This document shows, piece by piece, positions 48,566-56,631 of a stretch of DNA of 64,000 nt. The notes under the pieces were generated by a model. It made no database searches and was not told the DNA's origin. It was given only the letters and a program-made list of their open reading frames with translations. The translations under genes and the position numbers were made by a program. Source of the stretch: CAYRLW01 sp964425215 (lineage in GTDB: Bacteria; Spirochaetota; Spirochaetia; Treponematales; Breznakiellaceae); contig CAYRLW010000002.1 in NCBI GenBank assembly GCA_964425215.1, forward strand, positions 62,001 through 126,000, in the 5' to 3' direction. Position 1 is the first letter of the stretch. Each line of letters starts with the position of its first letter.

Positions 48566-49825
48566 ATGATTAAAACCGTGAAGGATGTGAATCTTAAGGG
48601 AAAAAGGATTATCATGCGGGTGGATTTTAACGTCCCCATGAAGGACGGTAAGGTTCAAGACGATACTCGAATCGTTGCCGCAATTCCCACTATCAAATAT
48701 ATCCTGGATCAGGGGGTAAAGACCCTAACGCTGATGAGCCATCTGGGGGATCCGAAAAAGGACATGAAAAAGGCCAAAGAGAAGGCCGAAAAGGATGGGA
48801 AACCCTTTGACGAAGCCTCCTATATCGCCGGTAAACACCGGATGGCCCCGGTGGCGGCGTATCTGTCCCAAAAGTTAGGGAAACCGGTGGTTTTCGCGGG
48901 GGAAGACTCCTGCTTTGGTAAAAAAGCCTTTATCGATTCCCAGAGCCCGGGGACCATCATCATGTTGGAAAATACCCGTTTCCACAAGGAAGAGACCAGC
49001 GAAGACCCGGCGGAACGGGATAAGCTGGCCAAGGAATTGGCCTCCTACGGGGATGTGTTTGTCAACGACGCCTTTGGGACCGCCCATCGGGACCACGCCA
49101 GCACCGCCTCTATCGCCAAATTTGTTCCCGTTTCGGTGGGAGGCTTTTTGATGGAGAAGGAAGTCAATTACCTGGAACCCATCGTTACCAACCCCGTAAA
49201 ACCCCTGGTTGCCATTATCGGCGGCGCCAAGGTATCCTCTAAAATCGCGGTTTTGGAAAGCCTTTTAAAGAACGCTTCCGCCTTAGTCATCGGCGGCGGT
49301 ATGGCCTATACGTTCCTCAAAGCTCAGGGTCATACGGTGGGAAAATCCCTGGTAGAGGATGACCAGATCGATACCGCGAAAAGTATCCTTGCAGCGGCAA
49401 AAAAAGCGGGGGCCGAAATCGTACTTCCCGTGGATCACGTCTGCGGCACTACCTTTGACGCCGGTACTACTCCGGTGGCGGTAGATTCTCTCGATGTTCC
49501 CGAAACCCTTATGGGCCTCGACGTGGGACCCAAAACGGTGGCTAAGTACAAAGAAGTGCTGGCAAAAGCCAAAACCATCGTTTGGAACGGTCCTGTGGGG
49601 GTCTTTGAGTTTGATAATTTCGCCAAGGGTACGGAAGCTTTGGCCAAATTGGTCGCCGAAGCCACGGCTCGGGGCGTCATTACCGTGGTCGGTGGCGGGG
49701 ATTCGGTGGCCGCGGTGAATAAGTTCGGTTTAGCCAGCAAGATGAGCCACGTATCCACCGGAGGCGGTGCTTCGCTTGAATTGCTGGAGGGTAAAAAACT
49801 TCCCGGCATCGAAGTGTGCCGCTAA
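48566..49825 (+). CDS. pgk: Phosphoglycerate kinase
   Basis: A 419-residue ATP-generating glycolytic enzyme. Visible motifs are MRVDFNVPMKDG, VNDAFGTAHRDHAST, IIGGAKVSSKI, TIVWNGPVGVFEFDNF and VVGGGDSVAAV. GGAGG precedes the ATG. The loop around KKDMKKAKEKAEKDGK is a Lys-rich insertion after the first substrate motif. tpiA follows 17 bases on. Confidence 0.98.
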   Translation: MIKTVKDVNLKGKRIIMRVDFNVPMKDGKVQDDTRIVAAIPTIKYILDQGVKTLTLMSHLGDPKKDMKKAKEKAEKDGKPFDEASYIAGKHRMAPVAAYLSQKLGKPVVFAGEDSCFGKKAFIDSQSPGTIIMLENTRFHKEETSEDPAERDKLAKELASYGDVFVNDAFGTAHRDHASTASIAKFVPVSVGGFLMEKEVNYLEPIVTNPVKPLVAIIGGAKVSSKIAVLESLLKNASALVIGGGMAYTFLKAQGHTVGKSLVEDDQIDTAKSILAAAKKAGAEIVLPVDHVCGTTFDAGTTPVAVDSLDVPETLMGLDVGPKTVAKYKEVLAKAKTIVWNGPVGVFEFDNFAKGTEALAKLVAEATARGVITVVGGGDSVAAVNKFGLASKMSHVSTGGGASLELLEGKKLPGIEVCR

Positions 49826-49842
49826 TACAAAAGGAGAATCCT

Positions 49843-50592
49843 ATGCGCAATTATTTTATCGCTGGAAACTGGAAAATGCACAAAACCCGTTCCGAAGCTA
49901 CGGATTTGGCCAAGGCGCTGGTTCGAGACCTTAAGGATGGGAAGCACAAGTACCTGGTGGCCCCTTCCTTTACGGCCTTAGAAACCGTGGGGGCCATAGT
50001 GAAGGGAACCAACATCCTCTTGGGGGCTCAAAATATGGCTTCTGAAGAGCAGGGCGCCCATACGGGGGAAGTTTCCGTACTCCAGCTGAAGGATTTGGGG
50101 GTTCAGGCGGTCATTTTGGGCCACAGCGAACGGCGGCATATCTACAAAGAGGACGATGCTCTGATCAATAAGAAGGTCCGGTTAGCCCTTCAGCACGGTC
50201 TGGAAGTGATCCTCTGCGTGGGGGAACTTTTGGAAGAACGGGAAGCGGGCAAGGCCGAAGCGGTATGCGAACGCCAAACCGTCAAAGGGCTCGAGGGTGT
50301 GTCTGCGGGGGACCTTAAGCGGGTAACTATCGCTTACGAACCCGTTTGGGCCATCGGAACCGGTAAAACCGCCACCCCCGAGGATGCGGACGCGATTCAC
50401 GCCTATATCCGGAAGGTGGTTGCGAAACTATACGGCGATGGGGCGGCTCAATCCCTTTGCATTCAATACGGCGGTTCGGTAAAACCCGAAAACGCCGCCC
50501 AATTGATGGGTAAACCCAATATCGATGGCGCCCTGGTCGGAGGCGCGGCCTTGAAGGCTGAAACCTTTACGCCCATCGCCAAATTTGCTTAA
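49843..50592 (+). CDS. tpiA: Triose-phosphate isomerase
   Basis: A 249-residue TIM-barrel enzyme interconverting dihydroxyacetone phosphate and glyceraldehyde 3-phosphate. Catalytic residues: Lys in AGNWKMHK, His in LGHSERR, Glu in AYEPVWAIGTGKTAT; phosphate loop QYGGSVKPENAAQLM. Start at 49843 chosen because AGGAGA lies just upstream and MRNYFIAGNWKM fits the family; a longer frame runs back into pgk. Confidence 0.98.
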   Translation: MRNYFIAGNWKMHKTRSEATDLAKALVRDLKDGKHKYLVAPSFTALETVGAIVKGTNILLGAQNMASEEQGAHTGEVSVLQLKDLGVQAVILGHSERRHIYKEDDALINKKVRLALQHGLEVILCVGELLEEREAGKAEAVCERQTVKGLEGVSAGDLKRVTIAYEPVWAIGTGKTATPEDADAIHAYIRKVVAKLYGDGAAQSLCIQYGGSVKPENAAQLMGKPNIDGALVGGAALKAETFTPIAKFA

Positions 50593-50596
50593 ATTC

Positions 50597-50638
50597 CCGT
50601 ACCCGAGTCCCAGAACCGAGACTCGGGTACGGCCTTTT
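50597..50638 (+). terminator. Terminator after tpiA
   Basis: Perfect 13-bp stem CCGTACCCGAGTC (50597-50609) with 50620-50632, followed by CCTTTTCC. It ends the glycolytic transcript. Confidence 0.8.
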
Positions 50639-50673
50639 CCTCCCCTCCTTATGAAAAAATCTATTGGATAGGG

Positions 50674-50826
50674 GAGGTTTTTGCAAAAGTCTGTTACTTT
50701 TGCAAAAACCTCTTACAGTATTTTTACAACAACAAGATAATTATTTACTTAGTATAGAATAGTAAAAATACTGCATGTACATCTAAGGTTGTTCTTTCAA
50801 AACTCCCTGAGTTTTGAAAAAGCCTC
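50674..50826 (+). repeat. 153-bp three-stem repeat, copy 3
   Basis: Exactly 153 bp again. Stem 1 (50674-50689 with 50697-50712) is still perfect although both arms differ from copy 1: TTTTTGC pairs with GCAAAAA, where copy 1 has TTCTTTC with GAAAGAA. Stem 2 pairs CAGTATTTTTAC with GTAAAAATACTG, versus GC ends in copy 2. Loops TCTGTTA and CTCCCTGAG are unchanged. Confidence 0.9.
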
Positions 50827-50924
50827 GTTTAATAATATATTTATATAAAGTATAGAATAGTAAAAATACCGCAGCTACGTCTAAGGTAACTTTCTTAAAA
50901 CTCTCTGAGTTTTGAAAGAACCTC
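50827..50924 (+). repeat. Partial tandem copy of the 153-bp repeat
   Basis: 98 bases matching the 3' two-thirds of the element (AT-rich segment, TAAAAATACCGCA, CTAAGGT and the stem-3 hairpin with a CTCTCTGAG loop) directly follow copy 3. Stem 1 is missing. Confidence 0.8.
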
Positions 50925-50950
50925 CTATGGGTATCTTTGTTTAAAATACC

Positions 50951-50979
50951 TTGCATAAGTATCATCCCTTCGATACAAT
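50951..50979 (+). promoter_or_regulatory. Promoter of secG and probably the V-ATPase operon
   Basis: TTGCAT (50951-50956), a 17-base spacer and TACAAT (50974-50979), 60 bases before secG. No other promoter or terminator is evident before the V-ATPase genes, so they are probably read from here. Confidence 0.6.
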
Positions 50980-51039
50980 AAACAAAGGCTCCGCTTTTAG
51001 TTTGAAAGCGGCTATCGACGGGTATATGGAGTCTAGAAA

Positions 51040-51456
51040 ATGGGTTTTATTGGCATTTTACTTTTAGTTGTTTTTGTCATTGTGTCTGTCCTGTTAGTCT
51101 TAATGGTGCTTATTCAAAATGAGGATGGCGATAGTTTAGGGGGAATTTTTGCCGGCGGAAGTTCCTCCGCTTTCGGTTCCCGCTCCGGGAATGTGCTTAC
51201 AAAAACCACCTCGATTTTAGGGGCTATTTTTCTTATTACCAGTTTTGGACTCGCGTTAGTCAACCGTACCCCCGGGGATACGGGCGTTGAAACAGCGGCG
51301 AAACAGCTGCAAACGACTACACAAACCGGCGCTCCCAATAACGAATGGTGGAACCAAGATACTTCTAAAGCGACCAGTCCTGACACCGCGACCCCAGCGA
51401 CAACCGTCCCCGCGCAGGGGCAAAGCACCGGCGGTACCGCTCCGTCGGGAAATTAA
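51040..51456 (+). CDS. secG: Preprotein translocase subunit SecG
   Basis: A 138-residue membrane protein of the SecYEG channel. The first helix (ILLLVVFVIVSVLLVLMVLI) is followed by the hallmark QNEDGDSLGGIFAGGSSSAF, and the second helix by a Thr/Pro-rich tail of about 60 residues, longer than usual. Position after tpiA is the common bacterial arrangement gap-pgk-tpiA-secG. GGAG precedes the ATG. Confidence 0.95.
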   Translation: MGFIGILLLVVFVIVSVLLVLMVLIQNEDGDSLGGIFAGGSSSAFGSRSGNVLTKTTSILGAIFLITSFGLALVNRTPGDTGVETAAKQLQTTTQTGAPNNEWWNQDTSKATSPDTATPATTVPAQGQSTGGTAPSGN

Positions 51457-51472
51457 TCCAGGGAGGTTCGGA

Positions 51473-51949
51473 GTGCTTTTACACGAAACGTTTCCGCCCG
51501 ATTTTATTAAAGTCGATTTGGAAGCGGAAGATAAGGATGAAGCGTTCGAGGAATTGGTTGACTTTTTTTGTCAAGCCGCCCATATAGATTCCCGTTCCGA
51601 AATTTTAACGGCTATTAAAGATCGGGAATCTAAGATGTCCACGGGTATAAAGAAAGGGATCGCTATTCCCCACGGAAAAACCAACGCGGTGGACCACGTT
51701 TACGGAGTTTTAGGAATTTCCAAAAAGGGTGTCGATTACGATGCCCTGGACGGTGAGCCGGTATATTTGCTGTTTTTAATGTTGGCCCCACAAAAGGATT
51801 CGGAGATCCATCTTAGACTTTTAAAACGGTTGGCCGAACTGTTGGATAACCCCCAGTTTTACACCGAACTAGTCGCCCAAAAGGATCCCCAGTCGGCGTA
51901 TGGAGTTATTAAAAAATATGAGGAAGTATTAATCGCGCTAGATAGGTAG
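51473..51949 (+). CDS. PTS EIIA-type (PtsN-like) phosphoacceptor protein
   Basis: A 158-residue EIIA domain of the fructose/nitrogen type. The phosphorylated His lies in GIAIPHGKTNAVD, and PVYLLFLMLAPQKDSEIHL plus LKRLAELLDN are typical. The start is GTG at 51473 with GGGAGG upstream. No permease component is nearby, so a regulatory PtsN-like role is more likely than sugar uptake. It sits between secG and the V-ATPase genes, six bases before the latter. Confidence 0.9.
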   Translation: MLLHETFPPDFIKVDLEAEDKDEAFEELVDFFCQAAHIDSRSEILTAIKDRESKMSTGIKKGIAIPHGKTNAVDHVYGVLGISKKGVDYDALDGEPVYLLFLMLAPQKDSEIHLRLLKRLAELLDNPQFYTELVAQKDPQSAYGVIKKYEEVLIALDR

Positions 51950-51955
51950 GACCCT

Positions 51956-52264
51956 ATGGACGAACAGGATGTGTTACAGCATTTGTTACAGGTAGAGGCG
52001 TCCGCAACCTCGTTGGTAGCCGATGCGCAGACCGAATCGGACAACCGAATCGCGGAAGCGGAAAAACAAAACCGGCTTACGTACAACGAAGTATACGGTA
52101 AAAGGGTTCAAGAGTTAGAGGAAGACTACATTAAAGTAGCTAAAGAAATAGAAAATACCTATTCTAAACTTTTACAGGAATATCACGTACAGTTAGATTC
52201 CTTGCCCGTAAACCGGGAAGCCTTCAATTTAGCCGTAGCGGGGTATTTGTTCGGGGACCAATAA
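51956..52264 (+). CDS. V-type ATPase peripheral-stalk subunit (G/H-like)
   Basis: A 102-residue coiled-coil protein (VEASATSLVADAQTESDNRI, AEAEKQNRLTYNEV) with a heptad pattern over most of its length. Its place at the head of the V-ATPase operon indicates the stalk subunit that pairs with subunit E. Sequence conservation of this subunit is low, so the call rests on position and structure. Confidence 0.75.
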   Translation: MDEQDVLQHLLQVEASATSLVADAQTESDNRIAEAEKQNRLTYNEVYGKRVQELEEDYIKVAKEIENTYSKLLQEYHVQLDSLPVNREAFNLAVAGYLFGDQ

Positions 52265-52265
52265 C

Positions 52266-53282
52266 ATGACCGCCATGGGGGAACGGGCGTACACCTACGC
52301 TAAGGCCTGCGGTATTTTGGGAAAATCCTATGTGGGTCCCCGATTAGCCCAAATCAATACCATTTCCCATCTTAACGAATTAGACCGCCTTCTTTTTCCC
52401 GATAATCCGGGGAACCTGCCGGAAAAGCAGTTGTTGGTTGATTTGGAACAACGGATCGCCAACCGATCGGCCCGTCAAATTATTAATTTGGTTTCGCATT
52501 TTTCAAAACCCCCGGAAGTTTTAAGTCGGCTTATTCAAAGTTATGAATACGCCGATTTAAAGGCTGTCTTAACGGCCCTGGCCGCGAAGGATACCCATCC
52601 TCCAAAACCCGTGGATATCGAATCCTTTCAGAGTATACGCTTTTCTCTGTACCCCGATTTAGAAGCCATGGTAAAAAATACGGAGTACCAGTGGGTAGCT
52701 CAGGAGGTTTCCCAGGACCCCATGGGGTTAAAATTGATCGATACCCAGATGCGGTTGGATCAGCGGTATTATATATCCCTGTGGGAAGCCCTACAAAAGG
52801 AAAAAAAGTCCCAAAGGCTTAATTTCGAAAAACTGTTGATCGAAGAAATACGGTTAAAAAATATTATTTGGGCGTTGCGCCTCCGGGTATACTACGGCTT
52901 TTCGGCGGAGGACATAAAAAAAAGTTTGGTGGATATTTCCATAGGGTCCCTTTCCTTGATTGAACCGGCCGTAAAAACGCTAGATTTTTCACCGGACCAG
53001 CGGTCAGATTGGCGAAAGTGGAGCGAAGAGGGGCTCCTGAATCCCGAGCAGTCGGGTCAGAGCTGGCGTCTAGACCCCCGGTATGTTCAAAACGCCGCCG
53101 CTGGCCGGTTGTACCATTTGGCCCGAACGTATTTCCACCGGCGGCCCTTTACGCTAGATACCACCGCCTGTTTCATCAAATTAAAGCAGTTTGAAGAGGA
53201 TGTGTTGACCAGTGTGGCCGAAGGTCTGATCCTGGGCCTTCCAGCCCGAGACGTTATTTCGATGTTGGGGGTACATCCATGA
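52266..53282 (+). CDS. atpC: V-type ATPase subunit C (d-like)
   Basis: A 338-residue helical subunit that couples the central stalk to the membrane ring. The start segment YTYAKACGILGKSYVG and the internal YEYADLKAVLTAL repeat are typical. ATG at 52266 or 52275 are both possible. It overlaps the following gene by four bases. Confidence 0.88.
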   Translation: MTAMGERAYTYAKACGILGKSYVGPRLAQINTISHLNELDRLLFPDNPGNLPEKQLLVDLEQRIANRSARQIINLVSHFSKPPEVLSRLIQSYEYADLKAVLTALAAKDTHPPKPVDIESFQSIRFSLYPDLEAMVKNTEYQWVAQEVSQDPMGLKLIDTQMRLDQRYYISLWEALQKEKKSQRLNFEKLLIEEIRLKNIIWALRLRVYYGFSAEDIKKSLVDISIGSLSLIEPAVKTLDFSPDQRSDWRKWSEEGLLNPEQSGQSWRLDPRYVQNAAAGRLYHLARTYFHRRPFTLDTTACFIKLKQFEEDVLTSVAEGLILGLPARDVISMLGVHP

Positions 53283-55336
53283 TTCGACCTCGAAAAATGA
53301 AACAAATCGAGTTGACCGTCTTAAATAGAGATGTGGATCGGGTGGTGGAATACCTGGGCCGCTACGCTTTGATGCAGTTCACCACGGAAAAGGAAGCGGT
53401 CGAACGGGTAGGGGAGGATGAGGAAAACCGTCAAAACCGTGGGCCCTTCGAAAAGGACGAAAAAAAATCCGCCGACCAGGTGGAATACGAAAGAATTAAG
53501 GAAATAATTCAGCTCTTATCCACCCAAGCGGCATTTTTGGGCGTTCCCCTACCTAAGGAAGCGGATCCGGATTCGGAACTTCCAACGGAAAAGGAAGAAG
53601 AAACGGTCAAACTGATCATCGAGCGAATAGCCGAACTGAGCCAAACCCAAGCGGGCTTGGTTCAGGAAAAGCGTAAGGTGGAGGAAGCTTTAGTGGAAGC
53701 TAAATCTTTCTCCAATTTAAAAGCTCCCTTTTCAGAGCTGGACAATCTATCGTATTTAACCCTTCGAATCGGCCGCCTTGACCCGGTAAAGCAGGCGGAC
53801 TTGAATAAGAATTTAGGGGATAGGGCCATTATCGTTCCCCTGGGGGAGGGGGACCGGGTGTTGGCCGCCGCCTCTAGAAAGGGGCGTTTTGCCCTGGATA
53901 GCGAGCTGAAAAAAGCGTCCTTTACGCCCCTGGCCGTTCCCGAGGGCTTCGTGGGGGTTCCTTCGGAGCTGTTGTCGGGCTTGGAAACACGGCTCGCGGA
54001 GGTTCAAAAACAGTTAGAGGAAGTGGAAAAACAACGGTCCCTGTACGTTCAAGAATACGGACCAATACTTAAAAAACTTACCGCTTCTTACCTCATGGCC
54101 CAGGCCATTGGGGAGTTAAAGAGCCGTTTAGTGGCCACTAAAAACGCGTACCGGCTGACCGGTTGGGTAATCGCGGCTAAGGTAAATTCCCTGGTCGTTG
54201 AATTAGAACGGATCACCGAAGGGCGTATCGCTATCCGATCTTTTGACCCCAACGAAATTGAACAAGTTCGGGATGGCACTGAAAAGGTTCCCGTTTCCCT
54301 GGAACACGGGACCTTTGTTCGTGGTTTTGAACGGGTAGTCTTTTCCTACGGGGCTCCCCTGTACGGGTCTATCGATCCAACCATCTTTGTGGCTATTTTT
54401 TTCACCCTTCTGTTCGGTATAATGTTTGGGGATGTGGGACAGGGGTTTGTTTTGCTTCTCCTGGGGCTTCTGACGAAATACGCCAAAAAAGGGTTTTTTG
54501 CCCGTTTTAAACGATTTTCTATCCCCTTAATGGCCGTGGGTTCCGCGTCCATGGTGATGGGTTTATTGGTGGGTTCCGTTTTTTCCAACGAAGAACTTCT
54601 GGTGGAACCAACCCGTTTTGTTACCGCCACCCTTTTCGGTCATCCCATCGATAGGTTCTTAAAATTGATGCCCGAACGGGGAAGCCTGGACAAACTCTTT
54701 ATGTTTTTTGGTTTTACCCTGGCGGTCGGTGTGGTGATCAACTCCGTCGGCTTGATTATCAACATAATTAACAACTACGTACAAAAAAACTGGGAAAAGG
54801 CTTTTTTTGATAAGACCGGTCTCACGGGGGCGGTGTTTTTTTGGTACGCCCTCTTTATGGGGCTTCGCATCCTTTTGGGCGGAAAGTTTGCATGGTTTGA
54901 CCTTGTGGGTCTCCTTTTACCCTTGACGATCCTGTTTTTTAGCAAACCCCTGGGACGCTTGGTGATGGGAGAACGGCCCCTTTTGGAAAACGGACTTATG
55001 GTGTTTTTTATGGAAGGGTTCGTGGAAATCCTGGAATCGATTTCTTCGTATATTTCCAACACCGTCAGCTTTCTCCGGGTGGGTGCCTTTGCCCTATCCC
55101 ACGCGGTTCTTTCGTTTATCGTGTTTACCCTTTCGGCCATGGTAGCAAAACCCGCCTTCGTGGGACCCCTGTTTGGCATTACGGTGATGATCATTGGAAA
55201 CGTTATTATCATTCTTCTGGAAGGGATGATCGTGGCGATCCAGGTTGTCCGTTTGCAATATTACGAATTTTTCAGCAAATTCTTTACCGAGAATGGGGTT
55301 GAGTTTAACCCCTTCCGTTTCCGTAGGGAGGTGTAA
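53279..55336 (+). CDS. atpI: V-type ATPase subunit I (a)
   Basis: A 685-residue stator subunit. The first ~350 residues are cytoplasmic and coiled-coil rich; the C-terminal half has about seven membrane helices with the ion-channel arginine in SFLRVGAFALSHAVLS. GDVGQGFVLLLLG is also conserved. It forms the ion path with the proteolipid ring. Confidence 0.95.
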   Translation: MIRPRKMKQIELTVLNRDVDRVVEYLGRYALMQFTTEKEAVERVGEDEENRQNRGPFEKDEKKSADQVEYERIKEIIQLLSTQAAFLGVPLPKEADPDSELPTEKEEETVKLIIERIAELSQTQAGLVQEKRKVEEALVEAKSFSNLKAPFSELDNLSYLTLRIGRLDPVKQADLNKNLGDRAIIVPLGEGDRVLAAASRKGRFALDSELKKASFTPLAVPEGFVGVPSELLSGLETRLAEVQKQLEEVEKQRSLYVQEYGPILKKLTASYLMAQAIGELKSRLVATKNAYRLTGWVIAAKVNSLVVELERITEGRIAIRSFDPNEIEQVRDGTEKVPVSLEHGTFVRGFERVVFSYGAPLYGSIDPTIFVAIFFTLLFGIMFGDVGQGFVLLLLGLLTKYAKKGFFARFKRFSIPLMAVGSASMVMGLLVGSVFSNEELLVEPTRFVTATLFGHPIDRFLKLMPERGSLDKLFMFFGFTLAVGVVINSVGLIINIINNYVQKNWEKAFFDKTGLTGAVFFWYALFMGLRILLGGKFAWFDLVGLLLPLTILFFSKPLGRLVMGERPLLENGLMVFFMEGFVEILESISSYISNTVSFLRVGAFALSHAVLSFIVFTLSAMVAKPAFVGPLFGITVMIIGNVIIILLEGMIVAIQVVRLQYYEFFSKFFTENGVEFNPFRFRREV

Positions 55337-55338
55337 CT

Positions 55339-55653
55339 ATGAAGCGTCTGTTTTTCTTCGTCCTATTAGCCCTTGGGGCTACGTCGGGTGCCCTTTTGTT
55401 CGCCCAGGGAGCCCCTGTCGCGGCGGGAGCCGCCGCTGCGGCTACGAGCCAATGGAAGTATATCGCCGCCGCCATCGCCGTAGGCCTCTCGTGTATCGCC
55501 GGGGGAATCGCGGTAGGGCAAATTGGCGCCGCGGCCATGGGGGCCATGAGCGAAAACCCCGAATTATCGGGAAAAGCGCTCCCCTACGCAGGGTTGGCGG
55601 AGGGTATCTGCCTGTGGGGATTCCTGGTAGCCCTGTTCATCCTTTTGATCTAA
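55339..55653 (+). CDS. atpK: V-type ATPase subunit K (proteolipid c)
   Basis: A 104-residue ring subunit. An N-terminal signal-like helix (MKRLFFFVLLALGATSGALL) is followed by two membrane helices: AAAIAVGLSCIAGGIAVGQI and AGLAEGICLWGFLVALFIL with the ion-carrying Glu at residue 88. Many V-type proteolipids are four-helix duplications; this is the single-hairpin form plus a possible signal peptide. Gln61 in the first hairpin helix is compatible with Na+ binding, but the Ser/Thr usually next to Glu in Na+ rings is Gly. Confidence 0.92.
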   Translation: MKRLFFFVLLALGATSGALLFAQGAPVAAGAAAAATSQWKYIAAAIAVGLSCIAGGIAVGQIGAAAMGAMSENPELSGKALPYAGLAEGICLWGFLVALFILLI

Positions 55654-55656
55654 ACC

Positions 55657-55998
55657 GTGGATTATTATTTTATCGGCGACGCGGAACTGGTTACGGCGTT
55701 CCGTTTTGTCGGCCTTGAGGGAACGGCGGCGGATACTCCAGAGTCCGCCCTGGCGGCCTTCCGCCGTCTAACCCAAGGGTGGGTACAAGACGTAGACGCG
55801 GTACTTCCGGGGGAGCTTTCCTGTAGGGTGCTCATCGTTACGGAAGAGGTGGCCGATTGGCTAGGGGATGATTTGACCGCGTGGCAATTATCGGGAAAGT
55901 ATCCCCTGGTGGTGGATATACCGGGACTTATGGGAAAGCTGGAGGGTCGAAAGACCCTGGTGGACGCTATCCGGGAAGCCATCGGTGTGCACGTATAG
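55657..55998 (+). CDS. atpF: V-type ATPase subunit F
   Basis: A 113-residue central-stalk subunit with a small Rossmann-like fold (YYFIGDAELVTAFRFVGLEG). It starts with GTG at 55657, three bases after subunit K. The final segment, VDAIREAIGVHV, is typical. Confidence 0.9.
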   Translation: MDYYFIGDAELVTAFRFVGLEGTAADTPESALAAFRRLTQGWVQDVDAVLPGELSCRVLIVTEEVADWLGDDLTAWQLSGKYPLVVDIPGLMGKLEGRKTLVDAIREAIGVHV

Positions 55999-56010
55999 GA
56001 TGTTTTTGAT

Positions 56011-56631
56011 ATGGAAGAAATACGATCGACCGAGGCGCTGGATCGGGAAATATTAGAGGACGCCCGTAAAAAGGCGGACCGAATTCTTAAGGCCGCCGAA
56101 CAGCGTCTGGAATCCGATAAAGAGACTTGGAAAAAGAAGACCGAAAGCGACCTGGCCGAGTTGGAGCGTCTACACGTCCAAAGGGTAGAAAAGCACCGGC
56201 AAGAGGTGATGGCCCGACTTCCTTTGGACAAACGAAGAGCCCGAGCCGAACGTTCTGAACGGATCCTCAACGGGGCCATGGAAGAATACCTGGCGAAATT
56301 GCCCTTGGAAAAACAGCTGGACCTGTTAAAAGCTGAACTAGAAGACCGATCGTCCTATTTGACCCCTGGCCCCGTTACTATCGCCTTTCGAGCTTTGGAT
56401 ACGGAAACGGTCACCCGCCTGATGAAGGAAATTCTGCCCCAAAGTCCCTGGACCGTCGACGAAAACCTTTTAACGGACGACCAGAAGATGGAAAAATTGC
56501 CCCTTTTGGTGGTGAACGGGGGGGCCATTCGGATAACCGCGTCCCTTTCGGATTTGGCCCAGGATTTACTTTTACAGTATCGAGCCGAATTGGCCACCGT
56601 GCTTTTAGGAGAGGGGGCGATCAATGATTGA
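56011..56631 (+). CDS. atpE: V-type ATPase subunit E
   Basis: A 206-residue peripheral-stalk subunit with a long N-terminal helix (ILEDARKKADRILKAAEQRL) and a C-terminal globular domain (GPVTIAFRALD, LVVNGGAIRITASLSD). It overlaps atpA by eight bases. Confidence 0.9.
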   Translation: MEEIRSTEALDREILEDARKKADRILKAAEQRLESDKETWKKKTESDLAELERLHVQRVEKHRQEVMARLPLDKRRARAERSERILNGAMEEYLAKLPLEKQLDLLKAELEDRSSYLTPGPVTIAFRALDTETVTRLMKEILPQSPWTVDENLLTDDQKMEKLPLLVVNGGAIRITASLSDLAQDLLLQYRAELATVLLGEGAIND

